Assembly (NCBI GenBank): GCA_045124505.1
Contig: JBGVLZ010000086.1
Location: forward strand, 1-64,000
Origin: RGIG7213 sp045124505
GTDB lineage: Bacteria > Bacillota > Clostridia > Oscillospirales > CAG-272
DNA length: 64,000 nt
Direction of reading: 5' to 3'
This document shows positions 7,085-15,144 of the stretch, piece after piece; position 1 is the first letter of the stretch; each line of letters opens with the position of its first letter. The position numbers were made by a program, and so were the translations under genes. The notes under the pieces were generated by a model, which was given only the letters and a program-made list of their open reading frames with translations, ran no database searches and had not been told where the DNA came from.

Positions 7085-7104
7085 AGTCGTCGAATAATCG
7101 GCGG
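7085..7104. repeat. Cargo mini-hairpin repeat, copy 5
   Basis: AGTCGTCGAATAATCGGCGG sits between the permease stop (7169) and the sigma-factor start (6942). Just above it, on the minus strand, is a startless 24-codon open tail ending in TAG-AC-TAA; I see no gene there. Confidence 0.7.
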
Positions 7105-7168
7105 TTAATTTAGTCTACTGTTTCTACATCAACTTGAAGATCATACCATGCATTTTTAGTTTCACTTA

Positions 7169-8062
7169 TTATTTTATCTCTTTTCTTTTATAAATGACCC
7201 CACCCGTTATGGCAAATAAAAGTGTTGGAACAAATAAGTAAAGATACGCTGTGTTCAGATATTCTTTATCACTATTTGTCAATTCTCTTGAAAGACGTTC
7301 TTCACCGATCGTATTTTGAATTGCTTCCTTTGCATTTTCCCACGCTTCATCATCATACAAATAAGGATTTATAATGGAATTATATTCACGCCTTTGCGAA
7401 AAAGGATTTGCCTTATTGAACGTCAGTAATATGCTTCTTATCGGTTCTGCAACATATTTTTCATTTTCAACTTGCATTTGTTCCATTGCGTTTTTTTCGT
7501 CATTCCATTCCATTGTCTCAAAATACTGCGGTTCTTCTAATGAAAATGTAACAATTGGGGAAACTACATACAATGTGAACACAAAGACCAAGCACACCAC
7601 TGCCGATAATGCCTTTTTTGAAAACAAACACGAAATTGTGGTAAATAATGTAGTGAACGAGAACACAATAGATAGGAACCCAACAAAAGATATGAAAACA
7701 ATGTAAAACGGTGTATGAGCAAGAAGCCTATAGTTGACAATTAGGCAAATAATTAGTGTTATTATATATTGGGTTATAACTATAAGGTTCGATACAATCA
7801 GTTCTACAAGAAGAATCTTTGTTTTGGAATATCCTGCAACGACTTTTTTTCTTATGCATTTTGACATTTCATCGCCGACGGAAAGAGAAATTAAAACTGC
7901 GATTAAAAGACTTTGGGCAAGGAACCATTCTTCGCTTAATTCAGCATTACAATATATTCCATAGGCAAATAACACTGAGAAAACCAAAGATAAAAAGCAA
8001 TATATCTTGAAAGTTGCATTATGTGTAAAACGATATAATTCTGCCGTGAATAATCTTTTCAT
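7169..8062 (-). CDS. ABC-2 type transporter permease
   Basis: A 297-residue membrane protein with hydrophobic segments at about 19-37, 47-63, 88-115, 125-150, 155-178 and 275-292, and a long extracytoplasmic loop (about 180-270). This is the architecture of ABC-2 permeases of the bacitracin/lantibiotic-export type. It overlaps the ATPase gene upstream by 4 nt (ATGA), so the two form one transporter. It is part of the element B cargo, between two sigma-factor modules. Confidence 0.75.
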   Translation of the reverse strand: MKRLFTAELYRFTHNATFKIYCFLSLVFSVLFAYGIYCNAELSEEWFLAQSLLIAVLISLSVGDEMSKCIRKKVVAGYSKTKILLVELIVSNLIVITQYIITLIICLIVNYRLLAHTPFYIVFISFVGFLSIVFSFTTLFTTISCLFSKKALSAVVCLVFVFTLYVVSPIVTFSLEEPQYFETMEWNDEKNAMEQMQVENEKYVAEPIRSILLTFNKANPFSQRREYNSIINPYLYDDEAWENAKEAIQNTIGEERLSRELTNSDKEYLNTAYLYLFVPTLLFAITGGVIYKRKEIK

Positions 8063-8970
8063 TTCTGTTCACCTCCGATCAATGTCATATAATAATCTTC
8101 GATTGCTTCCTCTTCTTCTTGATAAGACAATACCTCACAACCTATATTATTAAGATTTACAACGAGATTTGTTATATGAATAGCTCCATAAATATTCGCA
8201 ATATTGTTGGATACTAACTTATATTCAATATTCATGTTGTCAAGGACGGACGCAAGAGCAGATATATCACTGACTTTAATTTTTACGCGCTTTCGACAAC
8301 TTTGCTCAAGCTCTTTAGCACTAATTTCTTGAATAAGCCTTCCGTTATCGATAAAACCGTAATGCGTTGCAATCAACGATAATTCAGATAATATATGGCT
8401 TGAAATTAAAAATGTTATTTGCCTCTCCCTATTAAGATTCAATATCAGTTCTCGTATCTCAATAATACCTTGAGGATCAAGCCCATTGATCGGTTCATCG
8501 AGAATGATAAATTCGGGATTCCCTACAAGAGCAATAGCAATTCCTAATCGTTGCTTCATACCGAGTGAAAAATTTCTCACTTTTTTCTTTTTTGTCTTTT
8601 CCAACCCCACAAGTCGCAATATTTCTTCTGTGTTTTCCTCATTGGATATGCCGAGCAAGATCTGTTGATGTTTAATATTTTCTTCTGCTGTCATATTAAG
8701 ATAAATTGAGGGGGTTTCAATTTCAGCTCCAATTTTTTGACGAGCTTGAATAATATTTTTATCTTTACTGTCAATCCCAAATATTTTATACTCTCCTGAT
8801 GTGGGTTCTTGAAGTCCACAAATCAAACGAATTAAAGTTGTTTTTCCTGCGCCGTTTTTGCCAACAAAGCCGTATATAGCTCCTTTTGGAATATGCATTG
8901 AAACATTTTCTAACGCCAACACATCTCCATATTTTTTATTTAAAGCATTTGTTATTAGTATTTGTTCCAT
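8059..8970 (-). CDS. ABC transporter ATP-binding protein (BcrA/antimicrobial-peptide type)
   Basis: A 303-residue ATPase with Walker A GKNGAGKTT (residues 37-45), signature SLGMKQR and Walker B FIILDEPINGLD followed by a switch His in SSHILSE. The C-terminal 80 residues are the extension typical of BcrA/LanF-like ATPases. The ATG at 8970 has GAGG 5 nt upstream; the longer frame starting at 9033 lacks a ribosome site. With the permease it probably exports an antimicrobial peptide or cell-wall antibiotic. The substrate is an inference from family and context. Confidence 0.85.
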   Translation of the reverse strand: MEQILITNALNKKYGDVLALENVSMHIPKGAIYGFVGKNGAGKTTLIRLICGLQEPTSGEYKIFGIDSKDKNIIQARQKIGAEIETPSIYLNMTAEENIKHQQILLGISNEENTEEILRLVGLEKTKKKKVRNFSLGMKQRLGIAIALVGNPEFIILDEPINGLDPQGIIEIRELILNLNRERQITFLISSHILSELSLIATHYGFIDNGRLIQEISAKELEQSCRKRVKIKVSDISALASVLDNMNIEYKLVSNNIANIYGAIHITNLVVNLNNIGCEVLSYQEEEEAIEDYYMTLIGGEQK

Positions 8971-9065
8971 TTTTCCTCTTTTCTTTATGCTAATGCACAA
9001 GATTTTTTCTACTACGGGTAATATAAGGGACAATTGAGCATTATAAGAATGCTTATTGTATATTG

Positions 9066-9569
9066 CTATTCCGTTATTCCGTGATAACCATTTGCATCGT
9101 GACGAATTGCCGCATAGTACTCATCATCAATAAGAACAATATACACGTTTTCATTAGGAGACGGTGCGTATTCATATAAAACAAACTTCGTGTTTTTTTG
9201 TGTGATTGAAAAAGCATTGCCATCAACGCTCAAATAAGCAATTTTCTCTCCAGCAAGTTCTTTGGTAATTACTGAGGGCAAATTAACTTGTTCAAGAATT
9301 GAAGCCTCACCTTCACTGCCACAAATCACATATTCAGCATTGTTAAACTGTACGGCGGGTGGGATTTCAAATTGTTTGTTATTAAAGTATTGAATAATAA
9401 ATACACCAACAAATACGAAACAGAAACACGCCGCAAGCGAAGCCCACTTCATCCAAGCGAGCTTTTTTGGTTTCTTTTTCGCTGCGAGATCTGCTTTCAT
9501 ATCGAAATAACGGTCAAGAATGTCCGAATCCAGATCTGTAATAGCATCTATGAGTTTTTCTTGTGTCAT
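9066..9569 (-). CDS. Membrane-anchored partner of the second ECF sigma factor
   Basis: A 167-residue protein with an N-terminal cytoplasmic segment (TQEKLIDAITDLDSDILDRY), basic KKKPKK, one membrane helix at about 42-60 preceded by WMKWASLAACFC, and a C-terminal outer domain. The start overlaps the sigma gene stop (ATGA). It shares the membrane-entry motif with 5696-6391 and so is a probable anti-sigma or sigma regulator. The extracytoplasmic part is short and has no recognised domain. Confidence 0.6.
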   Translation of the reverse strand: MTQEKLIDAITDLDSDILDRYFDMKADLAAKKKPKKLAWMKWASLAACFCFVFVGVFIIQYFNNKQFEIPPAVQFNNAEYVICGSEGEASILEQVNLPSVITKELAGEKIAYLSVDGNAFSITQKNTKFVLYEYAPSPNENVYIVLIDDEYYAAIRHDANGYHGITE

Positions 9570-10156
9570 ACTATATAACCCTCACTTTCAAGATGTTTTT
9601 TGAGTCCAATTTTGATTGCTTCGATCTCTCGCTTGACAGTAGAAACGCTACAGCCGAGTTCTTGGCTGATTGTCGAAATGGGATCGGCAATATAATATCG
9701 GCTGACGAAAATGAACATTTGTCTGTCGGGGAGAGATCTGACGAAATTACTTATGCTTTTGGCGAGTTCTTTGGTTTCTATTTCTGCGGTCATATCGCCA
9801 TCATCTGCTATGAAATCCTCAATTTCCGAAAGCGAAACCGTGAATTCCGATGCGATGCGTTTTTGACGTTTGTTTGCTCTGAATCGGTCGATTGCCGTTC
9901 TTCGCATGATTGATCCGAGAAAGGCCTGTAATGCCACAGGTCTTGCCGGAGGGATTGCATTCCAAGTACCGATATATGTATCGTTCAGACATTCCTCGCT
10001 ATCGCACATATCGTGGACAATGTTCATCGCCACCGAAAGCAAGAACTTTTTGTACTTGATGTCGGTTTCCTTGATTGCCTGCTCGTCACGTTGCCAATAT
10101 AGGTCAACGATCTTCTCGTCACTCATAACAGAGTTCGCTTTTGTTTGAAGTTCCAT
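9566..10156 (-). CDS. ECF-type RNA polymerase sigma factor (second)
   Basis: A 196-residue sigma factor with region 2 (KFLLSVAMNIVHDMCDSEECLNDTYI) and region 4 (FIFVSRYYIADPISTISQELGCSVSTV). It heads a cluster of sigma, anchored partner, ABC ATPase, ABC permease and the second sigma module, all on the minus strand. GGAGGTGTGTT precedes the ATG. The 10157-10305 stretch upstream is very AT-rich with a TATAAT-like -10 near 10260, but I see no clear -35 box. Confidence 0.85.
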   Translation of the reverse strand: MELQTKANSVMSDEKIVDLYWQRDEQAIKETDIKYKKFLLSVAMNIVHDMCDSEECLNDTYIGTWNAIPPARPVALQAFLGSIMRRTAIDRFRANKRQKRIASEFTVSLSEIEDFIADDGDMTAEIETKELAKSISNFVRSLPDRQMFIFVSRYYIADPISTISQELGCSVSTVKREIEAIKIGLKKHLESEGYIV

Positions 10157-10305
10157 AACACACCTCCTTCGTTGTTATTTGAAAGGCCCTTCATAAGTAA
10201 TAGTCGCTACTTTTTTCAAAATGGCTCACATTTTTTGAAAGTTTTTCGGATTTTTTATATTATAACATATTTTTTCGAAAAATGTGTGAACTGATATAAA
10301 AAATA

Positions 10306-10327
10306 GGTGCCACCGAAGTGGCACCCT
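10306..10327 (-). terminator. Terminator after tnpV
   Basis: GGTGCCAC and GTGGCACC form an 8-bp stem with a short loop. On the minus strand it is followed by TATTTTTTATA, and it lies just after the stop codon at 10333. Confidence 0.75.
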
Positions 10328-10332
10328 TGAGA

Positions 10333-10713
10333 TTAACCAACGGGGCAGAGCAAATCGTGGCGCACGATTTCTTCAGCGGTCAGCTTGATATTATTCATAG
10401 CCAGCACCCACTCCATCTGACTACGTGCTTTCAGATCTTCGCCAACACCTTGTTTGTCGGCAAGCTGTGAGATCAGACCTTCGACCATCTCCGTTGCCTG
10501 CAGGTCAATCTCGTGCAGATATTCGTTCAATCGGCATTCCGTCAGCAACGTTGTGTACATGCCACGGCGGTGCTTTTTGAGAAAATCAAGATGCAGCTGG
10601 CCGTATTTTCCAATGGTGTGCTCCTCACGCTCCGGCAAAGAAAGATTTGGAATCAGACAGCCATCTTCCTCTCGATACGTTCCACCCATCTGTTCAAAAA
10701 TGCTTTTTTCCAT
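10333..10713 (-). CDS. tnpV: TnpV-family transposon protein
   Basis: A 126-residue protein opening MEKSIFEQMGGTYREEDGCL, with IPNLSLPE, GKYGQLHLDFLKKHRR and MEWVLAMNNIK. These are hallmark segments of TnpV, a small accessory protein of Tn4451/Tn4453-type mobilizable elements of Clostridia, whose biochemical role is not established. The ATG at 10713 (AGAAAGGATTTAGC upstream) is chosen over the one at 10755, which would overlap the relaxase gene. It is the last gene of the backbone operon of element B. Confidence 0.85.
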   Translation of the reverse strand: MEKSIFEQMGGTYREEDGCLIPNLSLPEREEHTIGKYGQLHLDFLKKHRRGMYTTLLTECRLNEYLHEIDLQATEMVEGLISQLADKQGVGEDLKARSQMEWVLAMNNIKLTAEEIVRHDLLCPVG

Positions 10714-10736
10714 AATGCTAAATCCTTTCTTGAATT

Positions 10737-11936
10737 TTATAGGGACATTTCCCATTTGTGATTTTTTTGTTTTGCTTGACGAGCTTGCTCTTGGCGTTGC
10801 TCTTCGTCCTCTATTCTCTGATAGGCTATATCCAAGATCTCTTCGTACTGCTCGGATCCAAGCTCACTCTTGATGAGCTTAAGCTCATCGGATTCTTTTT
10901 GAAGCGCTCGATTTCTGTTTGCTAATTTTTCGTTATCGTTACGCGCCCTCCAAAGCTGATCCTTGACACGCTGATACTCACGAGTCAGATCCAAGAACTT
11001 GCTGATGAAGGTTGCAATGACATCCTTCAATTTTTTCACAAAAGGATCTACAAGCTTTTCTTTATAAGTCTTGGCACTCATCAAGCCTTTCGGTTCGGGT
11101 GTGCGCCACTCTTGACCGACGTAGTATTTCGACACCTCCGTTTCTACACGTTCAACCGTATTTTTCATTGTTCCGAGCGCATCGGTCAAAGCATCGTAAC
11201 GTTTACGCGCATCCGCAATATCTTCCTCGACGCTCTCCTTGCTTTCTTGTAAGGCTTCAAGCTCGGTTGAAAGCTCCTCAACCTCTTGGGTTCGCATCTT
11301 TTTCTTGTAGTCAAGCACGGACAAATGCTCCTCGTGTGTATCGAGCTGTTTCCATCCAATGCCGTGCCTCTCCATGATTTCGGCAAGCTGTTCCTTCTCT
11401 CTGCGAGTGAAAACGCTCCATTCGGTTTCGTACTTTGTACCGCCTGTAATGCCTTGTTGAGCAAGCGCTGATTTCAGAGATACGCGCGTTTCAAGTCCTC
11501 GCTTGCTCCCGGTGGTGAAAGGAACAAAATCAATATGCAAATGCGGTGTTGATTCGTCCATGTGCATATAGGCTGAAAACACTCGCAGGTGCGGATTGCG
11601 CTCTTGAAAGCCTTTCATATATTCGTCAAGGATCTCCGCAGCCTTTGCTCCAAATTCACTTTGTGCATTGGTATCCTCGTGATTTCCTATCTGCATAACA
11701 AGCTCGGTGAAGGGCTTTTCTTGTTTGCTCGTGCGGATCTTCTCGTAGTAGTTTTTTATTTTTCTATCCGAGCGTGTTTGCTTGGCATTGTATTTTTCTA
11801 ACGCTTCTCCAAAGAGTTCCTCATAAACCTTTTTGATATTACGGTTACAGTATCGTCGGTTCAGCGAGGTTCGTTCTGGATCGACGTTGGCAGCTTTGAA
11901 CTGTCTTGAATTGTGGGCTACGGATCCCTTTCCCAT
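10737..11936 (-). CDS. MobV-family (Mob/Pre) relaxase of element B
   Basis: A protein of 399 residues with KGSVAHNSRQF and NVDPERTSLN near the start, the metal-binding motif HMDESTPHLHIDF around residue 130, and a long coiled-coil C-terminus (about 210-390). This is the Mob/Pre plasmid relaxase family, which nicks oriT for transfer by a helper conjugative system. The frame stays open to a TAG at 11973-11975, and the extra codons ERTISAE look like family sequence. The only good ribosome site (AAGGTG) points to an ATA or ATT start near 11960, so the true start may be a rare codon. Confidence 0.88.
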   Translation of the reverse strand: MGKGSVAHNSRQFKAANVDPERTSLNRRYCNRNIKKVYEELFGEALEKYNAKQTRSDRKIKNYYEKIRTSKQEKPFTELVMQIGNHEDTNAQSEFGAKAAEILDEYMKGFQERNPHLRVFSAYMHMDESTPHLHIDFVPFTTGSKRGLETRVSLKSALAQQGITGGTKYETEWSVFTRREKEQLAEIMERHGIGWKQLDTHEEHLSVLDYKKKMRTQEVEELSTELEALQESKESVEEDIADARKRYDALTDALGTMKNTVERVETEVSKYYVGQEWRTPEPKGLMSAKTYKEKLVDPFVKKLKDVIATFISKFLDLTREYQRVKDQLWRARNDNEKLANRNRALQKESDELKLIKSELGSEQYEEILDIAYQRIEDEEQRQEQARQAKQKNHKWEMSL

Positions 11937-12002
11937 CTCTGCGCTTATCGTTCTTTCTATAATATCACCTTCCTATCTGCTGCCCGTAAGGGTAGCGGTT
12001 TT

Positions 12003-12023
12003 GTTACTTTTGTCAAAAGTAAC
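12003..12023 (-). other. Candidate oriT inverted repeat of element B
   Basis: GTTACTTTTG (12003-12012) and CAAAAGTAAC (12014-12023) form a perfect 10-bp inverted repeat, 40 bp upstream of the relaxase frame. On the minus strand it is preceded by AAAGTGCTTTTGCG/TTAC, parallel to AGTGGG/TTAC at the element A site. Confidence 0.4.
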
Positions 12024-12110
12024 GCAAAAGCACTTTTGACAGCCTAAAGGCCATCAAAAGCGCTATTGCGCTCTCCCGAGGGGGCGGGACGCTGCCCCTG
12101 CACCCCGGCA

Positions 12111-12178
12111 CCGTGACGATGCGTGTCGGTGGTGACGATGTTTGATACACCTCAAAAACACCGACACGACCGTCACGG
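12111..12178. repeat. Long imperfect inverted repeat downstream of the element B ATPase gene
   Basis: Arms at 12111-12131 and 12159-12178 (CCGTGACG..GTGTCGGTG and CACCGACAC..CGTCACGG) pair over about 19 bp. GTGACGATG also recurs at 12113 and 12132. On the minus strand the T-run follows the first arm, so it is not a simple terminator. An origin-related or regulatory structure is possible. Confidence 0.45.
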
Positions 12179-12182
12179 AGCG

Positions 12183-13334
12183 TCACGCCCGGCGCGGTTC
12201 TGCAAGTGATAGACTCACTCTGCGCCCGTCGTGACTACGGCTGCTCTTATAAAAAATACCGTATTCCTTGAGCAGCCGTCCTGCATTGATGTTCAACTTG
12301 AGTGAGAGAACGTTCGGCTTCAGATCAACACCAAGGAGGGTTACAAGCTCGGTCGGCGTACCCGACCAGCTTGTTCTATCGGCAGAAAGGAAAGAAGAAA
12401 TCAACTCAAGCAACGGATCCTTCGGCTCAACCCAAAGCTCGTTCTCGGCTTTCTCAAGCTCCCACGCAAGCGTTTCTACGTTGCGCTGTAGGTGAAATCT
12501 TTGGTCGGGTTGATCTCTGCCGACAACGGCAACGGTGGCACCGTTCCCGGTACGAGTTTCTTTGCTGATGATGAAAGCACCGTCAGCGGCTCCCATCAGA
12601 CCGTTCGTGCCGGATATCATATCAAAGATATCGTCAGCGTGTTGCTTTCTCGTGTGGTGGACGATCAGGAGAGCAACGCCCGACCCCTCGGTCATTGCCT
12701 TTAGCTTGGCAACAATATCATAGTCACTCGCATAACTGTAATCCTTGCCGCCCACATCGCGCACGCGCTGAAGAACGTCAATGATGATCAGCTTTGTGTC
12801 GGGATGGTTGCGAATGAACGCTTTGATCTGTTCGTCGAAGCCGTCCCCAAGCACTCGCGCCTCGGTTGCAAGGTGGAGGTTTGGTGTGCTATCCGTTCCG
12901 AACATACGATAGAATCTTCGCTGAAGACGTGCGTAATCGTCCTCAAGCGCAAGATATAAAACCGTTCCTTTGCGCACGGCATTGCCCCAAAGAGCAATGC
13001 CCGTGCTGACATGATAGGCAAGCTGAGCCATAAAGAAGCTCTTTCCAACCTTGGAAGGACCTGCGAAAAGATACGTTCCCGGATAGAGAACACCCTCGAT
13101 TATCGGAAGGTTAACGTCAAAGGTCGTTTCATAAAGCTCGTCCATTGTAACGGTCTTCAAATAGGAGGTGTCATTCGCCAAAAGCCACTCTCTTTGAAAA
13201 TCGTAAGAAAAATCGTCAAACCCCTTGTTTTCTTCTTCGGTTTGTGTTATAATATCTGTGTGAATATTGTTGAATGGCTGTCCTGCATCTGCGCCAACAG
13301 ATGTTGCAAGGGCAGTCATTTCTTTTTCGCTCAT
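12183..13334 (-). CDS. RepA-like AAA ATPase of element B
   Basis: A 383-residue P-loop ATPase with Walker A GPSKVGKS (residues 92-99), Walker B KLIIIDVLQ and a sensor-like VALLIVHHTRKQ, the AAA_25/RepA replicative helicase-loader layout. The last 70 residues form a probable winged-helix domain (LLGVDLKPNVLSLKL). The ATG at 13334 overlaps the MobC-like stop (ATGA) and has GGAG 6 nt upstream. Codons 5-21 lie over the predicted antisense RNA hairpin. It is longer at the N-terminus than its element A homologue. It probably supports autonomous replication after excision. Confidence 0.82.
   Translation of the reverse strand: MSEKEMTALATSVGADAGQPFNNIHTDIITQTEEENKGFDDFSYDFQREWLLANDTSYLKTVTMDELYETTFDVNLPIIEGVLYPGTYLFAGPSKVGKSFFMAQLAYHVSTGIALWGNAVRKGTVLYLALEDDYARLQRRFYRMFGTDSTPNLHLATEARVLGDGFDEQIKAFIRNHPDTKLIIIDVLQRVRDVGGKDYSYASDYDIVAKLKAMTEGSGVALLIVHHTRKQHADDIFDMISGTNGLMGAADGAFIISKETRTGNGATVAVVGRDQPDQRFHLQRNVETLAWELEKAENELWVEPKDPLLELISSFLSADRTSWSGTPTELVTLLGVDLKPNVLSLKLNINAGRLLKEYGIFYKSSRSHDGRRVSLSLAEPRRA
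13225..13253 (+). promoter_or_regulatory. Promoter of the antisense RNA of element B
   Basis: TTGTTT (13225-13230), a 17-bp spacer and TATAAT (13248-13253) on the plus strand lie inside the antisense side of the ATPase gene. This has the same geometry as 1417-1445. Confidence 0.55.
13260..13328 (+). ncRNA. Predicted CopA-like antisense RNA facing the repA start (element B)
   Basis: The predicted transcript folds into an 11-bp outer stem (13273-13283 with 13310-13320), a 7-bp inner stem (13285-13291 with 13298-13304), the loop CGCCAA (13292-13297) and a 5-nt 3' bulge, then TTCTTTTTC. The architecture and loop are identical to the element A RNA. The stems differ by compensating changes: A-T becomes C-G in the inner stem, and one base pair shifts position in the outer stem. 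Conservation of pairing while the sequence drifts, outside a shared coding constraint, supports a functional RNA. Confidence 0.6.
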
Positions 13335-13657
13335 ACGTTCGCTCCTTTCATACCGTCCATTGTAACGGTGATAAGGTTGATTGTTTCGAGCAATTCGGGC
13401 GTTATTTCGCCCACTGTGGCGAGCCTGCGAAGCTCTGCGAGTACTTCCGCCAACTGTTCCTTGAGAGCCTTGTAGACCCTTGGATTGCCCTGTACGACCA
13501 CGTCGCGCTCAAGGCAACGGTTGCACACGTAGTCCTGCTTTGTAAGTCCCGAAAGCTTCACGGCAATATCGAGCTGTTGGCTTTCCTCGGGTGACATTCT
13601 GAATGCAATGGTATGGCAACGCCATCTTTGATACTTGTCTCGATTTTTAGCTGACAT
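13331..13657 (-). CDS. MobC-like relaxosome protein (element B)
   Basis: A 108-residue homologue of 1519-1854, with SAKNRDKYQRWRCHTIAFRM, MSPEESQQLDIAVKLSGLTKQDYV and a helical tail. This is the small MobC-type DNA-binding protein of relaxosomes. It is placed between the integrase (4 nt upstream) and the ATPase gene, which it overlaps by 4 nt. Of the two genes of this kind in the window it has the shorter C-terminus. Confidence 0.65.
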   Translation of the reverse strand: MSAKNRDKYQRWRCHTIAFRMSPEESQQLDIAVKLSGLTKQDYVCNRCLERDVVVQGNPRVYKALKEQLAEVLAELRRLATVGEITPELLETINLITVTMDGMKGANV

Positions 13658-13661
13658 ATTA

Positions 13662-14732
13662 TTATCCTCTTTCTGTGTTTAATTTGTTTGCGATTTCCTT
13701 CTGTGTGGTAGGGAAAAGGTGTGCGTATCGGTAGGTGATATCGATACTCTCGTGACCCACACGGTCTGCGATAGCCACGGCAGAGAATCCCATATTGATG
13801 AGCAAGGACACGTGCGAATGGCGCAGGTCGTGAATACGGATACGCTTTATACCCGTGGCATTGCAGCCTCTCGTCATCTCGTGGTGCAGATAGCTCTTGG
13901 TGATCGGGAAAATACGGGTATCACTTTCGACGTTATACAAGGCGTTAAGGTAGTCCTTAATCTCATCCACAAGAAAATCGGGCATTTTGATATTGCGAAC
14001 GCTTTTCTCGGTCTTGGGATCCGTGATAACGTCCTTACCGTGAATTCTCTGATAGGATTTTGTAATATGGACGATACCTTCCTTCAGATCAAAATCGCTC
14101 GGTGTCAGAGCGAGAAGCTCACCCATACGGAGTCCGCACCAATAAAGCATTTCGAAAGCGTAGAAGGAAATAGGCTTGTCCATAATCTCCTCGACGAAGC
14201 TCGTGTACTCTTCCTTTGTCCAAAAGAGCATTTCTCTCGTCTTTTCCTTGCCCATATTTCCTGCCTTTGCCGCAGGGTTGCTTGCAAGCTCGTAGTAGCG
14301 AACGGCGTGATTGAATATCGCGCTGAGCTGATTGTGGATCGTTTTCAGATAGGTGGGCGTGTAAGCATTGCCGTCCTCATCCCTATATGCCATGATCTCC
14401 TTCTGCCAAGCAATCACATCCGACGTCTTGATATCGCACATACGCTTGTTTTTAAAATATGGGAGGATCTTTTGATCGATCACGCTTGTTTTCATAATCC
14501 AAGTGCTGAGCTTGAGTCTGTCCTTCAGATCTTCCTTGTAAAGCTCCAAGAAGGAATCAAACGTCATATCAAGGCTTGCATTTTCCTTGAGCAGAAATTT
14601 TCTCTCCCACTCAAGAGCCTCGCGCTTGGTTGCAAAACCGCGCTTGACCTTTCGTGTTTTCTTGCCCGTCCAATCCTCATAGCGAACGGACACATACCAA
14701 GTCTTTGCATCTTTTTCTTTGTAAGCTGGCAT
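13662..14732 (-). CDS. Tyrosine recombinase / integrase (element B)
   Basis: A 356-residue integrase homologous over its full length to 1844-2929. Catalytic residues are visible as Arg in CGLRMGE, Lys in TEKSVR, HDLRHSH, RVGHES and ITYRYAH. The N-terminus MPAYKEKDAKTWYVSVRYED is the Tn916-type arm-binding domain. It should use the ATTATTCCCACTCG core at guaA. The excisionase-like gene lies 2 bp upstream. Confidence 0.93.
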   Translation of the reverse strand: MPAYKEKDAKTWYVSVRYEDWTGKKTRKVKRGFATKREALEWERKFLLKENASLDMTFDSFLELYKEDLKDRLKLSTWIMKTSVIDQKILPYFKNKRMCDIKTSDVIAWQKEIMAYRDEDGNAYTPTYLKTIHNQLSAIFNHAVRYYELASNPAAKAGNMGKEKTREMLFWTKEEYTSFVEEIMDKPISFYAFEMLYWCGLRMGELLALTPSDFDLKEGIVHITKSYQRIHGKDVITDPKTEKSVRNIKMPDFLVDEIKDYLNALYNVESDTRIFPITKSYLHHEMTRGCNATGIKRIRIHDLRHSHVSLLINMGFSAVAIADRVGHESIDITYRYAHLFPTTQKEIANKLNTERG

Positions 14733-14734
14733 TA

Positions 14735-14932
14735 TTACGCTCCTTTCATTTCTGTCTGCATACCGTAGATTTTTTCTTCATAATACTTGCGGCTAACCTT
14801 GCCGGAAATCGTGATATAACCCTTTGCCTCAAGCTCTGCGTTCAGACGCTTGATCAGGTTATATGCGTAAGCGCGGGAAACACCGAGATCAGAAACGATC
14901 TCAACTGCGGTGACCATAAGCTTTCTTTCCAT
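14735..14932 (-). CDS. Excisionase-like small HTH protein (element B)
   Basis: A 65-residue HTH protein with VTAVEIVSDLGVSRAYAYNL, then IKRLNAELEAKGYITISGKV and a basic tail. It has the same size, position and pattern as 2930-3118 in element A. GGAAAGGAGGTACGTTGA precedes the ATG. Its probable role is directing excision or regulating the integrase operon. Confidence 0.75.
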   Translation of the reverse strand: MERKLMVTAVEIVSDLGVSRAYAYNLIKRLNAELEAKGYITISGKVSRKYYEEKIYGMQTEMKGA

Positions 14933-15033
14933 TCAACGTACCTCCTTTCCCCGATAGTAAAAATTTCATAAAATCGCCTCCTTTCTTGGCTTTTAGATAA
15001 TCTTGATTTGTTCATCTCACATTGTCCAAACTT

Positions 15034-15076
15034 ATTATACAACCCTCTTGACAAAATTGCAATAGAATTGTATAAT
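15034..15076. promoter_or_regulatory. Interlocked divergent promoters of element B
   Basis: On the plus strand TTGACA (15048-15053), 17 bp, TATAAT (15071-15076). On the minus strand TTGCAA (15057-15062), 17 bp, TATAAT (15034-15039). Each -35 box lies inside the other promoter, so both cannot be occupied by polymerase at once. ATTATACAA and TTGTATAAT form a perfect 9-bp inverted repeat around the region. Confidence 0.75.
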
Positions 15077-15144
15077 GTTTATTGGAGTGATGTTGATTGT
15101 CTAAAATTAGTTTGATTTGCATTTTCTAAAATCGAGAGGTTTAT

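Noticed and set aside
4497..7104. Integron attC sites
   Set aside because: The repeat is too short, lacks the RYYYAAC/GTTRRRY boxes and no integron integrase is present; a cassette-like role is kept only as a hypothesis.
13719..14768. 349-residue plus-strand reading frame
   Set aside because: It lies opposite the integrase gene, has no ribosome site and no recognisable domain; it follows from the codon use of the real gene.
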